Assembly: GCA_038501195.1 (NCBI GenBank)
Contig: JBBPUQ010000004.1
Location: 3,410,001-3,474,000, forward strand
DNA length: 64,000 bases
Source of the DNA: Nemania diffusa
Taxonomy: Eukaryota > Ascomycota > Sordariomycetes > Xylariales > Xylariaceae
Direction of reading: 5' to 3'
The notes beneath the pieces were generated by a model, which was not told the DNA's origin, searched no databases, and saw only the letters and a list, made by a program, of their open reading frames with translations. This document shows positions 52,688 through 64,000 of this stretch, one piece after another (position 1 is the stretch's first letter; each line of letters starts with the position of its first letter). The position numbers and the translations under genes were made by a program.

Positions 52688-53543
52688 ATGAAGTCCTTCA
52701 TCGCCACCGCGGCCCTGGCGGGCCTAACCCTCGCGACCCCCACGCCGACGACCGTCGACAAGAGGGCGGCGACGTTCTGCGGGCAGTGGGACTCGGTGCA
52801 GACGGGCTCCTACATCGTGTACAACAACCTCTGGGGCGAGTCCGCGGGCACCGGCAGCCAGTGCACGACGGTCACCGCGCTCTCGGGCAGCAGCGTCGCC
52901 TGGTCCACCTCGTGGTCCTGGTCCGGCGGCCCCTACAACGTCAAGTCCTTCGCCAACGTCGTCGTGCAGGCCGCCGCGAAGCAGCTCTCCGCCATCGCGA
53001 GCATCCCCACCACCTGGAAGTACTCGTAAGTCGCCGTCTTCTACCCGCCTACCCTTCTACCCATCTATCTATCTCCAGACGTAAATTTCTCGTCGGTAAG
53101 ACCGGGGCTGGGAACGAGACTAACCTGCGTGGTTTGTCCGCAGCTATACCGGCAGCAGCCTGGTCGCAGACGTGGCCTACGACTTGTTCACGTCGTCCTC
53201 CGCGGGCGGGTCGTCCGAGTACGAGGTGATGGTGTGGCTGGCCGCGCTGGGCGGCGCAGGCCCCATCTCGTCGTCCGGCAGCCCCGTCGCGACCCCCACC
53301 ATCGGCGGCGTGTCCTGGAAGCTCTACGACGGATACAACGGCAACACGCACGTCTTCAGCTTCGTCGCCGCGTCCCAGGTCACGAGCTTCACGGGCGACA
53401 TCAAGGCTTTCCTCACCTACCTTTCTACTAACAACGGCCTGTCCACGAGCCAATACCTCACCAGCTTGGGTGCCGGGACCGAGCCTTTTGTTGGTTCGAA
53501 CGCCGTTTTGACTACTTCGGCTTATTCTGTCGCCATAAATTAG
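52688..53543 (+). CDS. xegA: Xyloglucan-specific endo-beta-1,4-glucanase, GH12, 245 aa
   Basis: Secreted enzyme cutting xyloglucan backbone in plant cell walls. Exons 52688-53025 and 53144-53543, one 118-nt intron (GTAAGT/CAG), 246 codons joined. Signal peptide about residues 1-17, then a short pro-segment ending Lys25-Arg26, a Kex2-type site, before the mature domain. GH12 fold marks: [29 protein letters not shown] and the catalytic pair Glu140 (in EYEVMVWL, nucleophile) and Glu226 (in GTEPF, acid/base). The phrases [13 protein letters not shown] and VADVAYDLF point to the xyloglucanase branch typified by Aspergillus aculeatus XEG rather than GH12 cellulases. No carbohydrate-binding module. 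Exon G+C is high. Convergent with the LRR gene, 157 bp apart. GH12 xyloglucanases of this type can also be sensed by plants as an immune pattern; whether this one is, is not known. Confidence 0.95.
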
Positions 53544-53700
53544 TAGCGTACAGGTTTAGAGGTTCGAGAGGTTCACTTATTCCGAACTACGCAAGACGGG
53601 TCAGAGTCACCATAACATTCTGTTGTAACTTTTGCATAGCCTATTAGTTAGCTTCTATTCATGAACAAAGAGGCAAATATTATACATAATACGACTGAAT

Positions 53701-56210
53701 TCACCGCCAGTATTCAGGCGCGTGGTATCGTGACTCCTGCTTCGTACGCACTAGCTCAATGTTCCCATCCCAATGTTGAGGCGTCCCCCTCGTCCGGACA
53801 CGATAGTCCTTGATTGCTGCCGCCACATCGCGAAGCGGCTCCGTGCTACAGCTGTTCGCTAATGAGGCGAGGTTCTTGGGCATTACCATAGCATCCCAAG
53901 CGGCGTGGAATATGTACGTTAACGCAGGCACCCCTGCCGCCACATGCCCCGGCGTCACTGGCCCGACATCGGTCCTCAACTTCGCATCTTGAAGATTCCA
54001 CATGTATTCGTTGACAGCAGCATGGGGCCCGATTGTACCGGGTCCGATCCACACGGGAACAGTGTGGAAATTACCTGTCCAAGAGCTCGACGCGTCTATA
54101 TGACGATTGACAAAGCGAGATGTTGTATCTGAATAAGGTGGCGATTTCAACCGGCCGGATTTCCAGTGCGAGTATTGTGTAACGTTCGCGTGGGATGACT
54201 CATTCGTACTGGACCCTCGTTCCGCGCTGGGTTGATTTAGCATGTTCTGTCTTGTGTCTTCGAAGAAGCTGAACGTGTTGTCACCAAAACTGTCATCTCC
54301 GGGATCGAGAAGTTTGTTGTAGTCGATATCGCGGCCTGTAGATGGGCCTAGTACATCGTCAGAGAAGTCTGGGTCTAGCTCGAGTCGGATATGGCGAAGA
54401 CCTCGGAGTATCGCTGCACGGCGATCGTTCATGGTTAATCTCGCTCGCCTTATAGAGGTCTGTTGCGAGGAGGCGAGATCTAAGAATATAGTCAACTGTT
54501 CAATAATACGACCGATAGAGCGTGCTGGGATGTTAGTTAATGTGAGGGAGGTAATTCGTGGATTCATGTCCGGCACAAAACGTTGAGGATAGACTCGGCT
54601 TATGTTCTTGAAGAAAACTGTCTCCGACAATCTCAAAGCCGTCGCTAAAGGGAAATCTTCCGCAAGGATGTCTGGTACTTGCGTTATAAGTGAGTGGTGT
54701 ACGCGTAGGGATCGAAGGTTCGAGGAAAACACAGGACGAAACAAATGAGCTAGTCCAAAAACGCCACCAACCCGTAGCTGTAGTTGACTTTGGTCTAGTG
54801 ATGATATAGGGGAGATATGTAGACAAGAGTCGCATTCGAAGTGCTCCAACCTCCCTAAAGAAAGGCGGAGCAGCCTCCCTATGCCATTCGCGGTGAAGCC
54901 ATTTCGGTTCAGGTATAGATGTGTGATACCTCCGCGGGGAATGTGCAAGTCTTGCACCGGCTGTCTTGTTGTTCTGCTAGTCAGGGGAAATGCATTTTCC
55001 AGCAGCGCTTCTTTCACCACAGTGGCACCGTCCCGCCTCAGTTGATTGGTCCCATCAGAGCGAACAGTTTGCCATTCCTGTGGCTCCGTTTGACCAGCTC
55101 TGTGGGAATAGGCCGGAGGATCAGCAAGGTATCTCTCAGGATGCGTAAATGAAGAACTATGTGATGATTCCTGAATGAACTCAAATGGCCCATATTCACG
55201 AGTGCCGAAATTCTTGGGCATTTCTACTTTTCCCTCAACCTCGAAGTTGAATTCGCTTCGGAAGGACAGGGAGGCAAAACTATAGGTCAACATTGGGTCG
55301 ATAGCATTGTCACTAAGTCTATTGTCACTGAGATCAATGCTCCAAAGTTGAAGTCGGAACGTTTGAAATAATAGTTTGGCAGTGGCATCGTCAACTTCAC
55401 GCCCCTGAGCCTTTAGTACGCGAAGCTCGGGAAGAGTAACAGGGTTGAGAGACGACTGGATAGCGCTTCTGATCGATCCAGGAACGTATGAGATGTCTAG
55501 ATAGACCAAGTCACGAAATAGCGGCGTACACAGCAGTTTAGGGCTGAGTTCCTGGCGACAGCGAGCAAGATCCAAGAGCTTAAAAGAGTGTGAAGTGATG
55601 ACTTTAGCCGTAGACAAAGAACTAGGGTCAAGTTCTGGATGCCCATCGAGCAAAAGACAGATCAGGTTTGGGAACAGCGGCGGCAGCGCCCTGAAGCTTT
55701 CGGAGATCGCTCTCTCGCTTGCTTCCGTTGAATAGTACCCAGATGCTGTCAAGGCGAAGGCGCGAAAATCTAAGGATCTGACCATGCACCGTGTCTGAAG
55801 CCGTGCAGACCAAGCATACTTGTGTATGAAGCGCCTGTACCAAGTAAGATCTGTCAACTGTTAGCTCGAGCGCCTTGTCTCGGCTACCCTCTCTCCGTGT
55901 GAAAATAGTATGCAGCATAAGTACACTTTGCATGAATATCACACAGATATAGATGCTTGTGCATGCATGCTGCATAGACGTGCGAGAGCGGTGTTGGGTG
56001 GATCGGCATAGACCTACCGTCATTTGGATGCCGGCCAAGCTGCCGGACCGTGACCAACGGATCCCGCCACAGCCGAGGAGCGAAATGGCGATAGAACCGA
56101 CGGTCCACGAGGCAGCAGGATATCCAGCTTGGTGCGGGGACGTGAGGCGCCACGAGCGACAGCCAATCCAGCCGAGACGTGGCCTCGCTATACGATGGCA
56201 GTGCGTCCAT
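53701..56210 (-). CDS. Leucine-rich-repeat protein with F-box-like N-terminus, 780 aa
   Basis: Function unknown. Exons 56018-56210 and 53701-55850 with one 167-nt intron (GTAGGT/CAG); the junction restores PNDDLTWYRRF. The N-terminus MDALPSYSEATSRLDWLSLV followed by a CLVDRRFYRHFAPRLWRDP segment resembles an F-box-type helix bundle and is seen in uncharacterised fungal proteins. LRR-like segments with LxxLDIS, LxVLKA, LWSIDLSDNRL lie at about residues 175-245 and ITHLYLNRNGF at about 372-412. The rest is linker with Ser-rich parts (about 290-350 and 590-660). F-box proteins commonly select substrates for SCF ubiquitin ligases, but the Skp1-binding motif is not certain here. The large exon is open for 716 codons. 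No signal peptide. Confidence 0.8.
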
Positions 56211-59200
56211 GCTCGCTGCAAAGACTCATTCGCGCAAGGTCTGAAACATCTCGCATCATAGAACGAGCGAACGAAGCTGAAATCGCAATAATTCGATCGA
56301 GGTCAGTGTACTTGGCAGGCAGCGAGCGCGAGCTTGAGCCAAAGGGCAGGGCTCCGGAAGAAAGCTGATGTCATATTATTGCTGGGCAGTGTTCAGAGCT
56401 CCGCCACGGTACCCTACCGGGTAGGTATTAGCTAACGCTGCTTGGCAGTGCCCAGGTGGTTTGGTGACTAAAGCTAGGTACATATGTAGGTAATTACCGT
56501 GCCGCCGCAGGGGATATCCCCAATTTAAGTAACTCGCTGCAAGCAAAGCTTAGTCTATTTATTCGGCACAATGGAAAGAAAAAAAAAAATACTCATAGTA
56601 ATAATGTAAATGTCTATTACTATATCTATTCCTCTTCCTCTATACGATTGATTACGCCACCAAGTAGAAGTTGCAGCGCATTTTATTTGGCTTTTCAGCA
56701 CGTATGCATCAACAATTACGATAATTCAGTTGACGAAGAATCTACTTCATCAGGTGACTAGATAAATCACAGCCTCAAACTGGATAGGTCCTAGTACCAT
56801 TTTACACTCAACGGTCCTGGGTATTTTCATTGGCGTCTTTTGTGCTAGATATTCACAATTCTTTGTTCCTCATCTATCAGAACACTATGGCTAACTGTCG
56901 AAGAGCCCTAAATTATAGTGCATGCGGAATGCTAGAATATTACCCCTATTAATATTAGAGTGCTGTTTGTTAACTATCATGGACAAGTGAGTATTGGTTA
57001 CCTACCCAATGAAACTAACAAGTGATGGAAAAAAATGAAACGTTTCTTGCAGTACTCGAAGTCTTAGGTTAATCTTGTTGTTAATTAAGGGAAGATTGGG
57101 TGCGAGTGCATAGTCTATGAAGCAACCCATATAGTGGCTTCAGGCCTATTGCTTGGCCTATTTCTTGGAATTTAGTTGAATCCGACGTGACGGGCCCTGT
57201 AGTCTATAGCTAACTAAAGATCGATTAATGTGACATATCCATCTCCCAGAATCATTGATGAGGTGAATCGCAAAAGGCGAGACTGGTCATTCTTGATATG
57301 TCGCTATCATCGGTGAAATAAGAGGATCTCGGCACTTAATATAGGTACTATAGAGTATAACACACAAAGCATTGGAAATATATGTATGACTAGAAATTAC
57401 CCTTCATATTACTTGATTTGAGGTTGATTAAGAATTAGTATAGCCTGGACTTAGAATAAATCAATGGACATATCTCCAGCATCTTAATTATCAGAATATT
57501 GAGAGCAAATGGTGCACTTTTAATCAATTACTAAAGCCCGAGCTGTGCTCAACTCAGGTAGTTTCGACCTGGCTGTCTTCTGTCGCTTACTCGCCGAGAT
57601 ACAACCTTTTTTTTCTGAAACAATCTACTTATATTTTCTAATATGTTAATAGATGGCCACAGGGCGCTGTTGCTGCCATTCTTTCTATAGTGACCATCCT
57701 TAGCCAAAATATAAAATTAACTTCTACTGCTTCCATGAGAGCCATCCCGGCGAAACCGCCATTCTGGTTCCTACCCCGCCTCCTATCTTTTCTGAGTCCT
57801 CACATATGACAAGCGGGGTGACCTACGGTATTGATTACAATTTATAATGATATTAACTTGGTAGCATGTTTGTAGTAATTCGAGGCTTTCGTTACCTATC
57901 TCGGCGTGCTGACCATGTCACAGCTATATGTAATGTGCCGTAGCGACGATCTAGGGGTTTTTCGAGGACCAAACGGTTATCTCGTTACCTATTGTTAATG
58001 GTATTAGAAGCACAGCATGTTGTTGTATGCTATATTGAACGCAAGGGGGCACCGCGTAGCGGTCGGTCCCGTGGCCAAAAAGGGCGTGCTGGGCTGGGAA
58101 TTATACCACCAGATTCTACAAGTATACGCTCGTCCTCTTCTGCTCAAACGTACGATATTCCCCGCAAAGCGAAGACACACATTAGGATTCTGCATGAAAC
58201 GCGTGTTACCTTCCAGTTCGCCTCTCTCCTCGAAAGCTTCGATGCGTCACACATGAGGGACTAGTTGGTGACAGCTTGTATATGTGCAAAGCAAATACCT
58301 AAATTAGTGGCCTGCGATAGTGGATGTCCATGTACCTAGATGATCAGGGAATTTTGAACCCTACCGTGACTATCCTTGACCATGATCAAGAATTTCCATC
58401 TAACTGACATGCGAAATGCACTCTCATTTTCGCTCTTCGCTTTCAGAGACGAAACCAACTAGTCACATTTAATAATATACCTAGAATAATTGGAATACCG
58501 ACAGGAAGTAACTGTTGCCGATCACTTGCCACATGGGCGGCGTCCATTCTTCGGATCATGCCATACGGAGACTGGTCAAGAGACCAGGGCAAATCAGCTC
58601 CGACGCCTCTGTCTAATAATCTCTTGTACTTACTCGGGTCATGGGAGGCATCACCACCCAACCTGGCCCATACTAGCTAGGTGCTAGTCTAATATTTCTG
58701 TCGAACATGCATGACAGGTTGAAGAGTCAGCTGGATCTTTTTGAAGCATCTGTTGTACCACAGCATCACCGAGGTTAGATATCACCAAGAATATGGGCTA
58801 GAACGTCATCAGGCACATGAGGTACATCGAGCACTGCAACTACAGCTCGAAAAGTTAATACGAGAGTTTCACTAGTACATGTACTAATGTCACAGATTGA
58901 ACACACTAACAGCACAAACAAGATCAGCCTGCTCATATAAGCGGGCTAGCCGCATCTCCCGCCAGTAGAATCTTCAGGTAGATTGGCGTGCCCAGCATCA
59001 GTTGTTTGCTTTAATATACCTGGTGCTACTCGCTCAACCCTACAGGCCTTGATAGGCCTTGACAGGACCTTTTTGACGCCGAGATTGCACTAGCACATGG
59101 TGGAATGCCGGGGTTTGGAAGAAGGTGGTTTGTTTTCTATGCTGGCCCGCGCACTCGGATCTTCCCAACACCCCGTCTTCACCGCCACTTCCAAGTAAAT

Positions 59201-60488
59201 TCTCTGTAGGAGTGGCATAAGTAGTGCATGGTGTACAAATCTGAATTTCCAAATTGGTCAGGTTAGCAGTAGAAACCCTCATTATAGTGTTGACTGCCTA
59301 CTTTGATGTGAGCATACGCTAAGTTTATCGTCATATTATTTCAGGCTAGAACATGAAGGTCGTTAGTTCAATCGAACAGCAATGGGGCTGCTTTGCTACA
59401 GACTCGGGAAACCCTGGTTCCCCGTCTTAGAGTTGATGAAACTTACTATCTTATTTCGCATGGAAGACTCCATAAAGGCAGCCGTACTCTTGTAGATGCT
59501 CGCAAGCGTTAGTGGGACACACAAAGAATATACCCGTCCGGCCGCCGCGATTTGCCCAAATAATTTTTCCCGTGCGTAACCCTCTTAATACCAAAACAAT
59601 AAAAAGTGCTAGAGGCTCCGCTTATGCAGTCAGATAATAGTAGTATCACGGGTAGATCGGTTGGTTGGGCTCAGTCCATAGCACAGTTGCACTGTCATGG
59701 AAGTTCCGCGTGGTTGGCAGTGGGGGTGATACCCTCGCTGTGAGAGGCCTGCCTATTTTCACTAGTCATGGCGCGCCTAGTCATCCACGATAGACTTGTT
59801 ACGTTGTCTGACCGGAACGTGCTAATTTCCCTGCGAGGCACTACTGTTTGACCAGCTAAGTATTCCCCTCGACTATCGGCGCAGCAACCACGGTGTTACA
59901 TCTTGAACAACCCAAAAGATAGAGCTCGGGTTATAATGGCTCAAGAATCACCAGAAAGTCGTAATCACTGCCGTATGGTATGGGCGTGAGTAACTAAATG
60001 GCCTAACTAGGTTTGTAGCGTAGTCAATGCTCTTTTAGCAGTATTGTGTCTCGGCCATATGGTCCAGGACAGCATCCTCATTATCGTCTTGGCCAAGATC
60101 TAAGACAAGGTCGACAGCTACCTAGATCATGAAAAGCACAACATTGGCTAATTTTACATGGTCGATGAACGAGGCAGAACATCTTTCATTGCGTCAACGT
60201 GAAGTATATTACCAAGTCGTGATAGAGGAGAGAAATCTTCTCCAAGTATTTTATTTTCTAACTAACCCCGTGGTATTTAAAATACTACACGGCTCAAAGC
60301 TCGATGACTGTTAACCAACCACGCTCCATTGTAAATGCCAATATGACTGTCCCAAACATAACCTTCTTAAGGCTATACAGTCTTACCGCTCCAACTTTGG
60401 TATGAAAAACCGACAAATATCCGCCTAGATAGAACCCAAACTCCAGTGTCCATCAATAAAGAACCCGTCATGCACTAAGATCCTACCA
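56211..60488. other. Gene-poor 4.3-kb interval
   Basis: Normal composition, no recognised family. Scattered frames of 60-90 codons (57992-58264 +, 58443-58661 -, 59040-59282 -, 60129-60314 +) have no domain and no clear splice partners. A GGTAGGTA-like simple stretch lies near 56,405-56,425 and an A-run at 56,578-56,590. I found no tRNA or rRNA. Lineage-specific small genes cannot be excluded without transcripts. Confidence 0.45.
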
Positions 60489-61735
60489 TCATTGGCACGG
60501 GATCATCACCTGTTGCTGTATCATCGCCGCTGGTTGGGTCATAATTTCTGCCTTCTTGTATCCTGGCCAGTTTTTCTTAAGAAAGTCCGGGGGATTGTTC
60601 ATCCACTTTTGTGGGAAGTCCGACAACTTCAATAGCTTTGGTAGCATTGGTCCTATTATCACCGGCTTCTGCTCCTCGGGTATCTCTTCCACTTTCGACC
60701 CTTTCTTTCGAGACCTGCGTTCCCTTGCCTTCTCCTGCTCTAGGGCATAAAGATCTGCAGCAAGGGGATGGTGTTCTACCCGGCTCTTTGCGTTTAAAAT
60801 GCCATGTAGGTGGATATGGCCCCGAGAGTTATCAAGACGGTTAAACATGTGCCAACAGAATGGGCACCAGGTAGGGTCCGATTCTTGATGTACGCTATAC
60901 ATAGTTAGTTGAACGGCATTCCCATTATTGCCCAAAGCGGTACTTACGATGTTGTATGCCTCTTAAGATGTTCCGCCCTTTTGAAAACCTTATTGCATTC
61001 AGGAAATTCGCAGGGATGTTTGGCGGACGGGACTATTGTGATTGAATGTAGGTGCGCATTTCGAAAAGATGAGTTCCCAGCAGGATAGCCGTGTCTTGTA
61101 GTTATTGTGGGCCTTTTGGTTCGTTTAGAGACACGATTTGTCTGTACTCGTTGCAATGCATTTGTTTTTTCCTGAGCTCTGCTCATGTGGTGATGTCTCC
61201 TTTCGTGGGGTTGTATGTGGGGGTGATAATAGCGGTCTTCCACTCGCGATATGGCTAGGGGCGTCAAGACTGGCGGTTGAGTGCCTACTCTCGACGAAGG
61301 GTGTTTTTCGAATAAATTCATCTGGCCCTCTCCAGGCCACGGCCATGATGGGTTCGGTTGGTAATGAATATTGTCAAACTGGTATGCGGCCTGGGGATAT
61401 TCCGTAGGTGGCGAAATCATTTGGTCCGTAAAGGGGTGATAGCCGAAGTTGTGAGAGCCCATGGCCTGTATGGAGCCATTCTGGAGACCATAGTCGACTT
61501 CCAGGCTAGGGGGAGTTGGCCCGAAATAGTTTAAGGTACCGCCGTCATGGTCCATCATGACGGTTTGAAAACCCGGTGTCGACCGCCCGGAGGGGGGAGT
61601 GATGGGGTCCCTGAGAGGACCCATGGTAGAAGCTGAGCCTATGCTTCCGGTAGCTGAGCTACTTTGGAGCATAGGATGGCTCTCCAAGGGCAAGCCATCC
61701 TCGAAGTGCATTGGGAACAAATTATTATTCTCCAT
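60489..61735 (-). CDS. C2H2 zinc-finger transcription factor, 397 aa
   Basis: Predicted nuclear DNA-binding regulator; targets unknown. Exons 60948-61735 and 60489-60894 with a 53-nt intron (GTAAGT/TAG); 398 codons joined. Residues 1-220 are low-complexity Pro/Ser/Gly/His-rich, typical of an activation region. Finger 1 uses Cys242, Cys247, His260 and His265 (C-x4-C-x12-H-x4-H). Finger 2 uses Cys273, Cys276, His289 and His293 (C-x2-C-x12-H-x3-H). The intron falls between the two histidines of finger 1. A basic tract (EKARERRSRKKGSK) follows. FKRAEHLKRH resembles finger 1 of BrlA-type regulators, but that is too little to name it. An in-frame ATG at 61795 adds 20 hydrophobic residues; I prefer 61735 (MENNN) for a nuclear protein. 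Confidence 0.88.
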
Positions 61736-64000
61736 TGTGATACCAAGAATGAGTGTGCAGAATCCAATAGACAGGAATGCGGGTTTGGCTAACAAGGTAG
61801 GAAGGGGGGAGAGGGACTAGATATACAAGTGATGAAGATAGATCGTGAAAATATTAGAACGCCATATCCCTGTCAACTTGATCTAAAACCCTGCCGGGCC
61901 GAAAACTTGGTATATTGAGTAGTGTGTCCCAAGTTAGTGACTTAGTGTCCGTCGAGGAATGTAATTCAAGATGTGTGGAACTCCAGGGGGCGCGATCGTC
62001 CTAACCGCAGACTACAATGAAAAGGACAGGAGACATGGCTGGACTAAGCGGCGGCTCTTGTCTTCAAGCCACTGGCACCCCAACTTTGAAGATGTTCCAT
62101 CACTTGCATTGGGCGGAAAATCATTGTCTTGATTTAGATCACTTGGACCAATCCGCCGCATCTACGACCTCTAAGTGAGTCAACAATTAAGTTGTTACCA
62201 ACTCTCTGGATCAATTAAGCCAACGGGGTAGCATGATAGCCACACAAATCCCAACACTGAGTTGGTACCCTAGGACTGGCTGCTCAAATAACAAATTTAC
62301 AAGGAAACACGGTGGTGCACAGCATTCAGCTGTACAGACACTAACGTAGTCACGAGGCAAACATTCATTCAACTGGCACTGGTTCCCACGGTGTGTATTT
62401 CATCCCCGAGAGTGAGACAGAAGTGTTGGCAAACTAGCTGGACACATCAGGGGTAACACGCAAAATTTAAATGGGCTGTATAAATGATAAACAGGTAGCC
62501 CCGCGTTATATTCGCACCGATTGTAAGACATAGTCCATATTACACCTGTCCATAGTAGTTAGCACATGCCCTCGATTGTTTCGTCTTGCTCGTGTACATA
62601 GTACCACTGTAAGGCCTGCCGCTAGTTGATTGGTATCGATTATGTTGACATATATCGGTATCCTGGACGACACTCCACAACCCTGACATCGTGTGCCATC
62701 CCTCCCAATCTGCTGACGTTTCACGTTTTGAATAGACAAGCAACGGGAACAAAAGACCCGCTGCTGAAAAAAGACCCAAGGTTACCCTTCGAAACTTGCT
62801 AAAGTTGCCCGAAAGCTTCTTCCCGCAGTGGGCCTGAGAATTATCTCGGGTTTCGATTGCACCGGCAGTTGCCAATAGAAATCGTCTCTCGTAGTTTGTT
62901 GTATCTATTATCAGCCTAGTGAAAAGCCGGCTCCGAATTTAAAATGTTAGACTATCAATCGATGCTGGTACGTTGTGAGTATGCTCAACAATGCTCTCGT
63001 TGCACGTTTGATATTGTGCGGCCTGCAAGGGTGCTACGCCAGTCGACTTGAATGCAACAATAATAAAAATTCACATCAACAATTACTGTATACTCAATTC
63101 ACATACACACGAAAGTGGCATGATATCGCATCATTGTTTACTAAAAATTGAGGATCAGCAGTGTCACGCCTATTAGGCTCTAACAAAGTTGCATACATAG
63201 TATACATATTGTATTACCGGGTGGACCTCCTACTGTTGCCTCGACTAACTATTTGAGGTCAGTCAGAGGCTGTGTCTAGGGCGGTAAATGAAACATAACG
63301 TCTTTCTTCTGGTGAATTTTCTTAAAACTTGTCGAATATTTTCACAAACATTGGGACGCTAGTATACCTTGGTGAATATGTAGATAAATTCCCATTCGCT
63401 GATACGATCTCGATGCCGCTGGATTCTCGGTCCATTCATTAGACAGACCAGAACCATGGATTTTTGAATGCTAGCACAAAACCTCCTCGACCTTATCCCG
63501 CTTAGTCCTCTAAGAACTCTAATACGATCATCGAGTCGAGTTCATAGTACTTATCCCCATGCGTAATTAGATAGATAGCTTTCCCCCTCACCGTGTGCAG
63601 CATGCGTATGTAGTCAATTGTGATTCCATTGAAAATGTAAAGGTGTGAAGGTGACTTGTCGCGGTGTCTCACCTGTACAATTCCTTTACCCCTGAAGATA
63701 AATAATAGCAAAACTCGGCAATTAACTCATACTGACACATTAATATGTGGCTGGCATCGGCGCTATCTCCAACGTCCCCATTTAAGACAAGCGCCTTGTC
63801 TTGCGGGCACCATTTCTATTGTGTCACTATTTCTCGCAGATCAGTTAGCATATTACCTTGGTATTGCTATTGAACATGTGTGATAGTGCGTTTTCAAGCT
63901 CCACACCTGAAAGGAGAATAAACATCTCAGGGGTGCTTCACGCCATATTGAAATATGTGTAGGTATGAAGCAGGTGACAACTTTCGACACAGCCGGTGCC
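61736..64000. other. Intergenic to window end, no recognised gene
   Basis: Upstream region of the zinc-finger gene followed by unassigned sequence. A 69-codon minus-strand frame at 63502-63711 ends in a fairly balanced, protein-like composition (GITIDYIRMLHTVRGKAIYL) and might be a last exon. I could not find a matching upstream exon or a family. The frame at 62540-62875 starts on TTG and is unsupported. Confidence 0.4.

Noticed and set aside
53049..53453. Minus- and plus-strand Arg-rich ORFs over the GH12 gene
   Set aside because: Alternative frames of the GC-rich GH12 exons; only the frame with signal peptide and catalytic glutamates is coding.
59341..59380. Possible tRNA T-arm (GTTAGTTCAATCGAAC)
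   Set aside because: The flanking bases do not form acceptor, D and anticodon arms of the right spacing.

Overview
The window comes from the nuclear genome of a filamentous ascomycete (Pezizomycotina). The genes are split by short spliceosomal introns of 53-178 nt with GT/AG borders. The protein families are typical of such fungi: a secreted intradiol dioxygenase, a GH12 xyloglucanase and a fungal C2H2 regulator. The genome is bipartite. About 42 kb of extremely AT-rich, gene-free DNA meets normal-composition DNA at roughly position 42,030-42,060, as expected where repeat-induced point mutation (RIP) has destroyed transposons.

Bases 1-42,030 carry no credible gene. The best-resolved object is a decayed LTR retrotransposon at 136-6045. 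It has two 308-bp LTRs that align without gaps (constant offset 5602), differ by transitions wherever I compared them, and are flanked by TTTTT. The rest is RIP debris with strand-skewed blocks, a local duplication near 11.4-12.6 kb and several minisatellites. Surviving cytosines mostly follow a purine, while CpA and CpT survive about equally. That is not the textbook CpA-only RIP pattern.

Bases 42,060-64,000 hold six genes I can model with exon coordinates. They are a mitochondrial phosphate carrier (44201-45345, -), a secreted intradiol ring-cleavage dioxygenase (47826-49356, -), a short-chain dehydrogenase (50401-51485, -), a GH12 xyloglucan endoglucanase (52688-53543, +), an LRR/F-box-like protein (53701-56210, -) and a C2H2 zinc-finger regulator (60489-61735, -). 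All six spliced frames are open and their lengths are multiples of three. A 419-bp non-autonomous DNA transposon (MITE) with long terminal inverted repeats and a 6-bp flanking duplication lies at 46630-47048. Gene density is low, and several 2-4 kb stretches hold nothing I recognise.

The genes do not form an obvious pathway cluster. The GH12 enzyme (hemicellulose attack) and the dioxygenase (aromatic ring opening) suit a plant-associated or plant-decaying lifestyle, but their proximity may be chance. I found no convincing new multi-gene system. The most unusual signals are the cytosine-survival pattern in the AT block, the precisely bounded RIP-dead LTR element, the MITE, and two introns whose retention would give defined alternative proteins.
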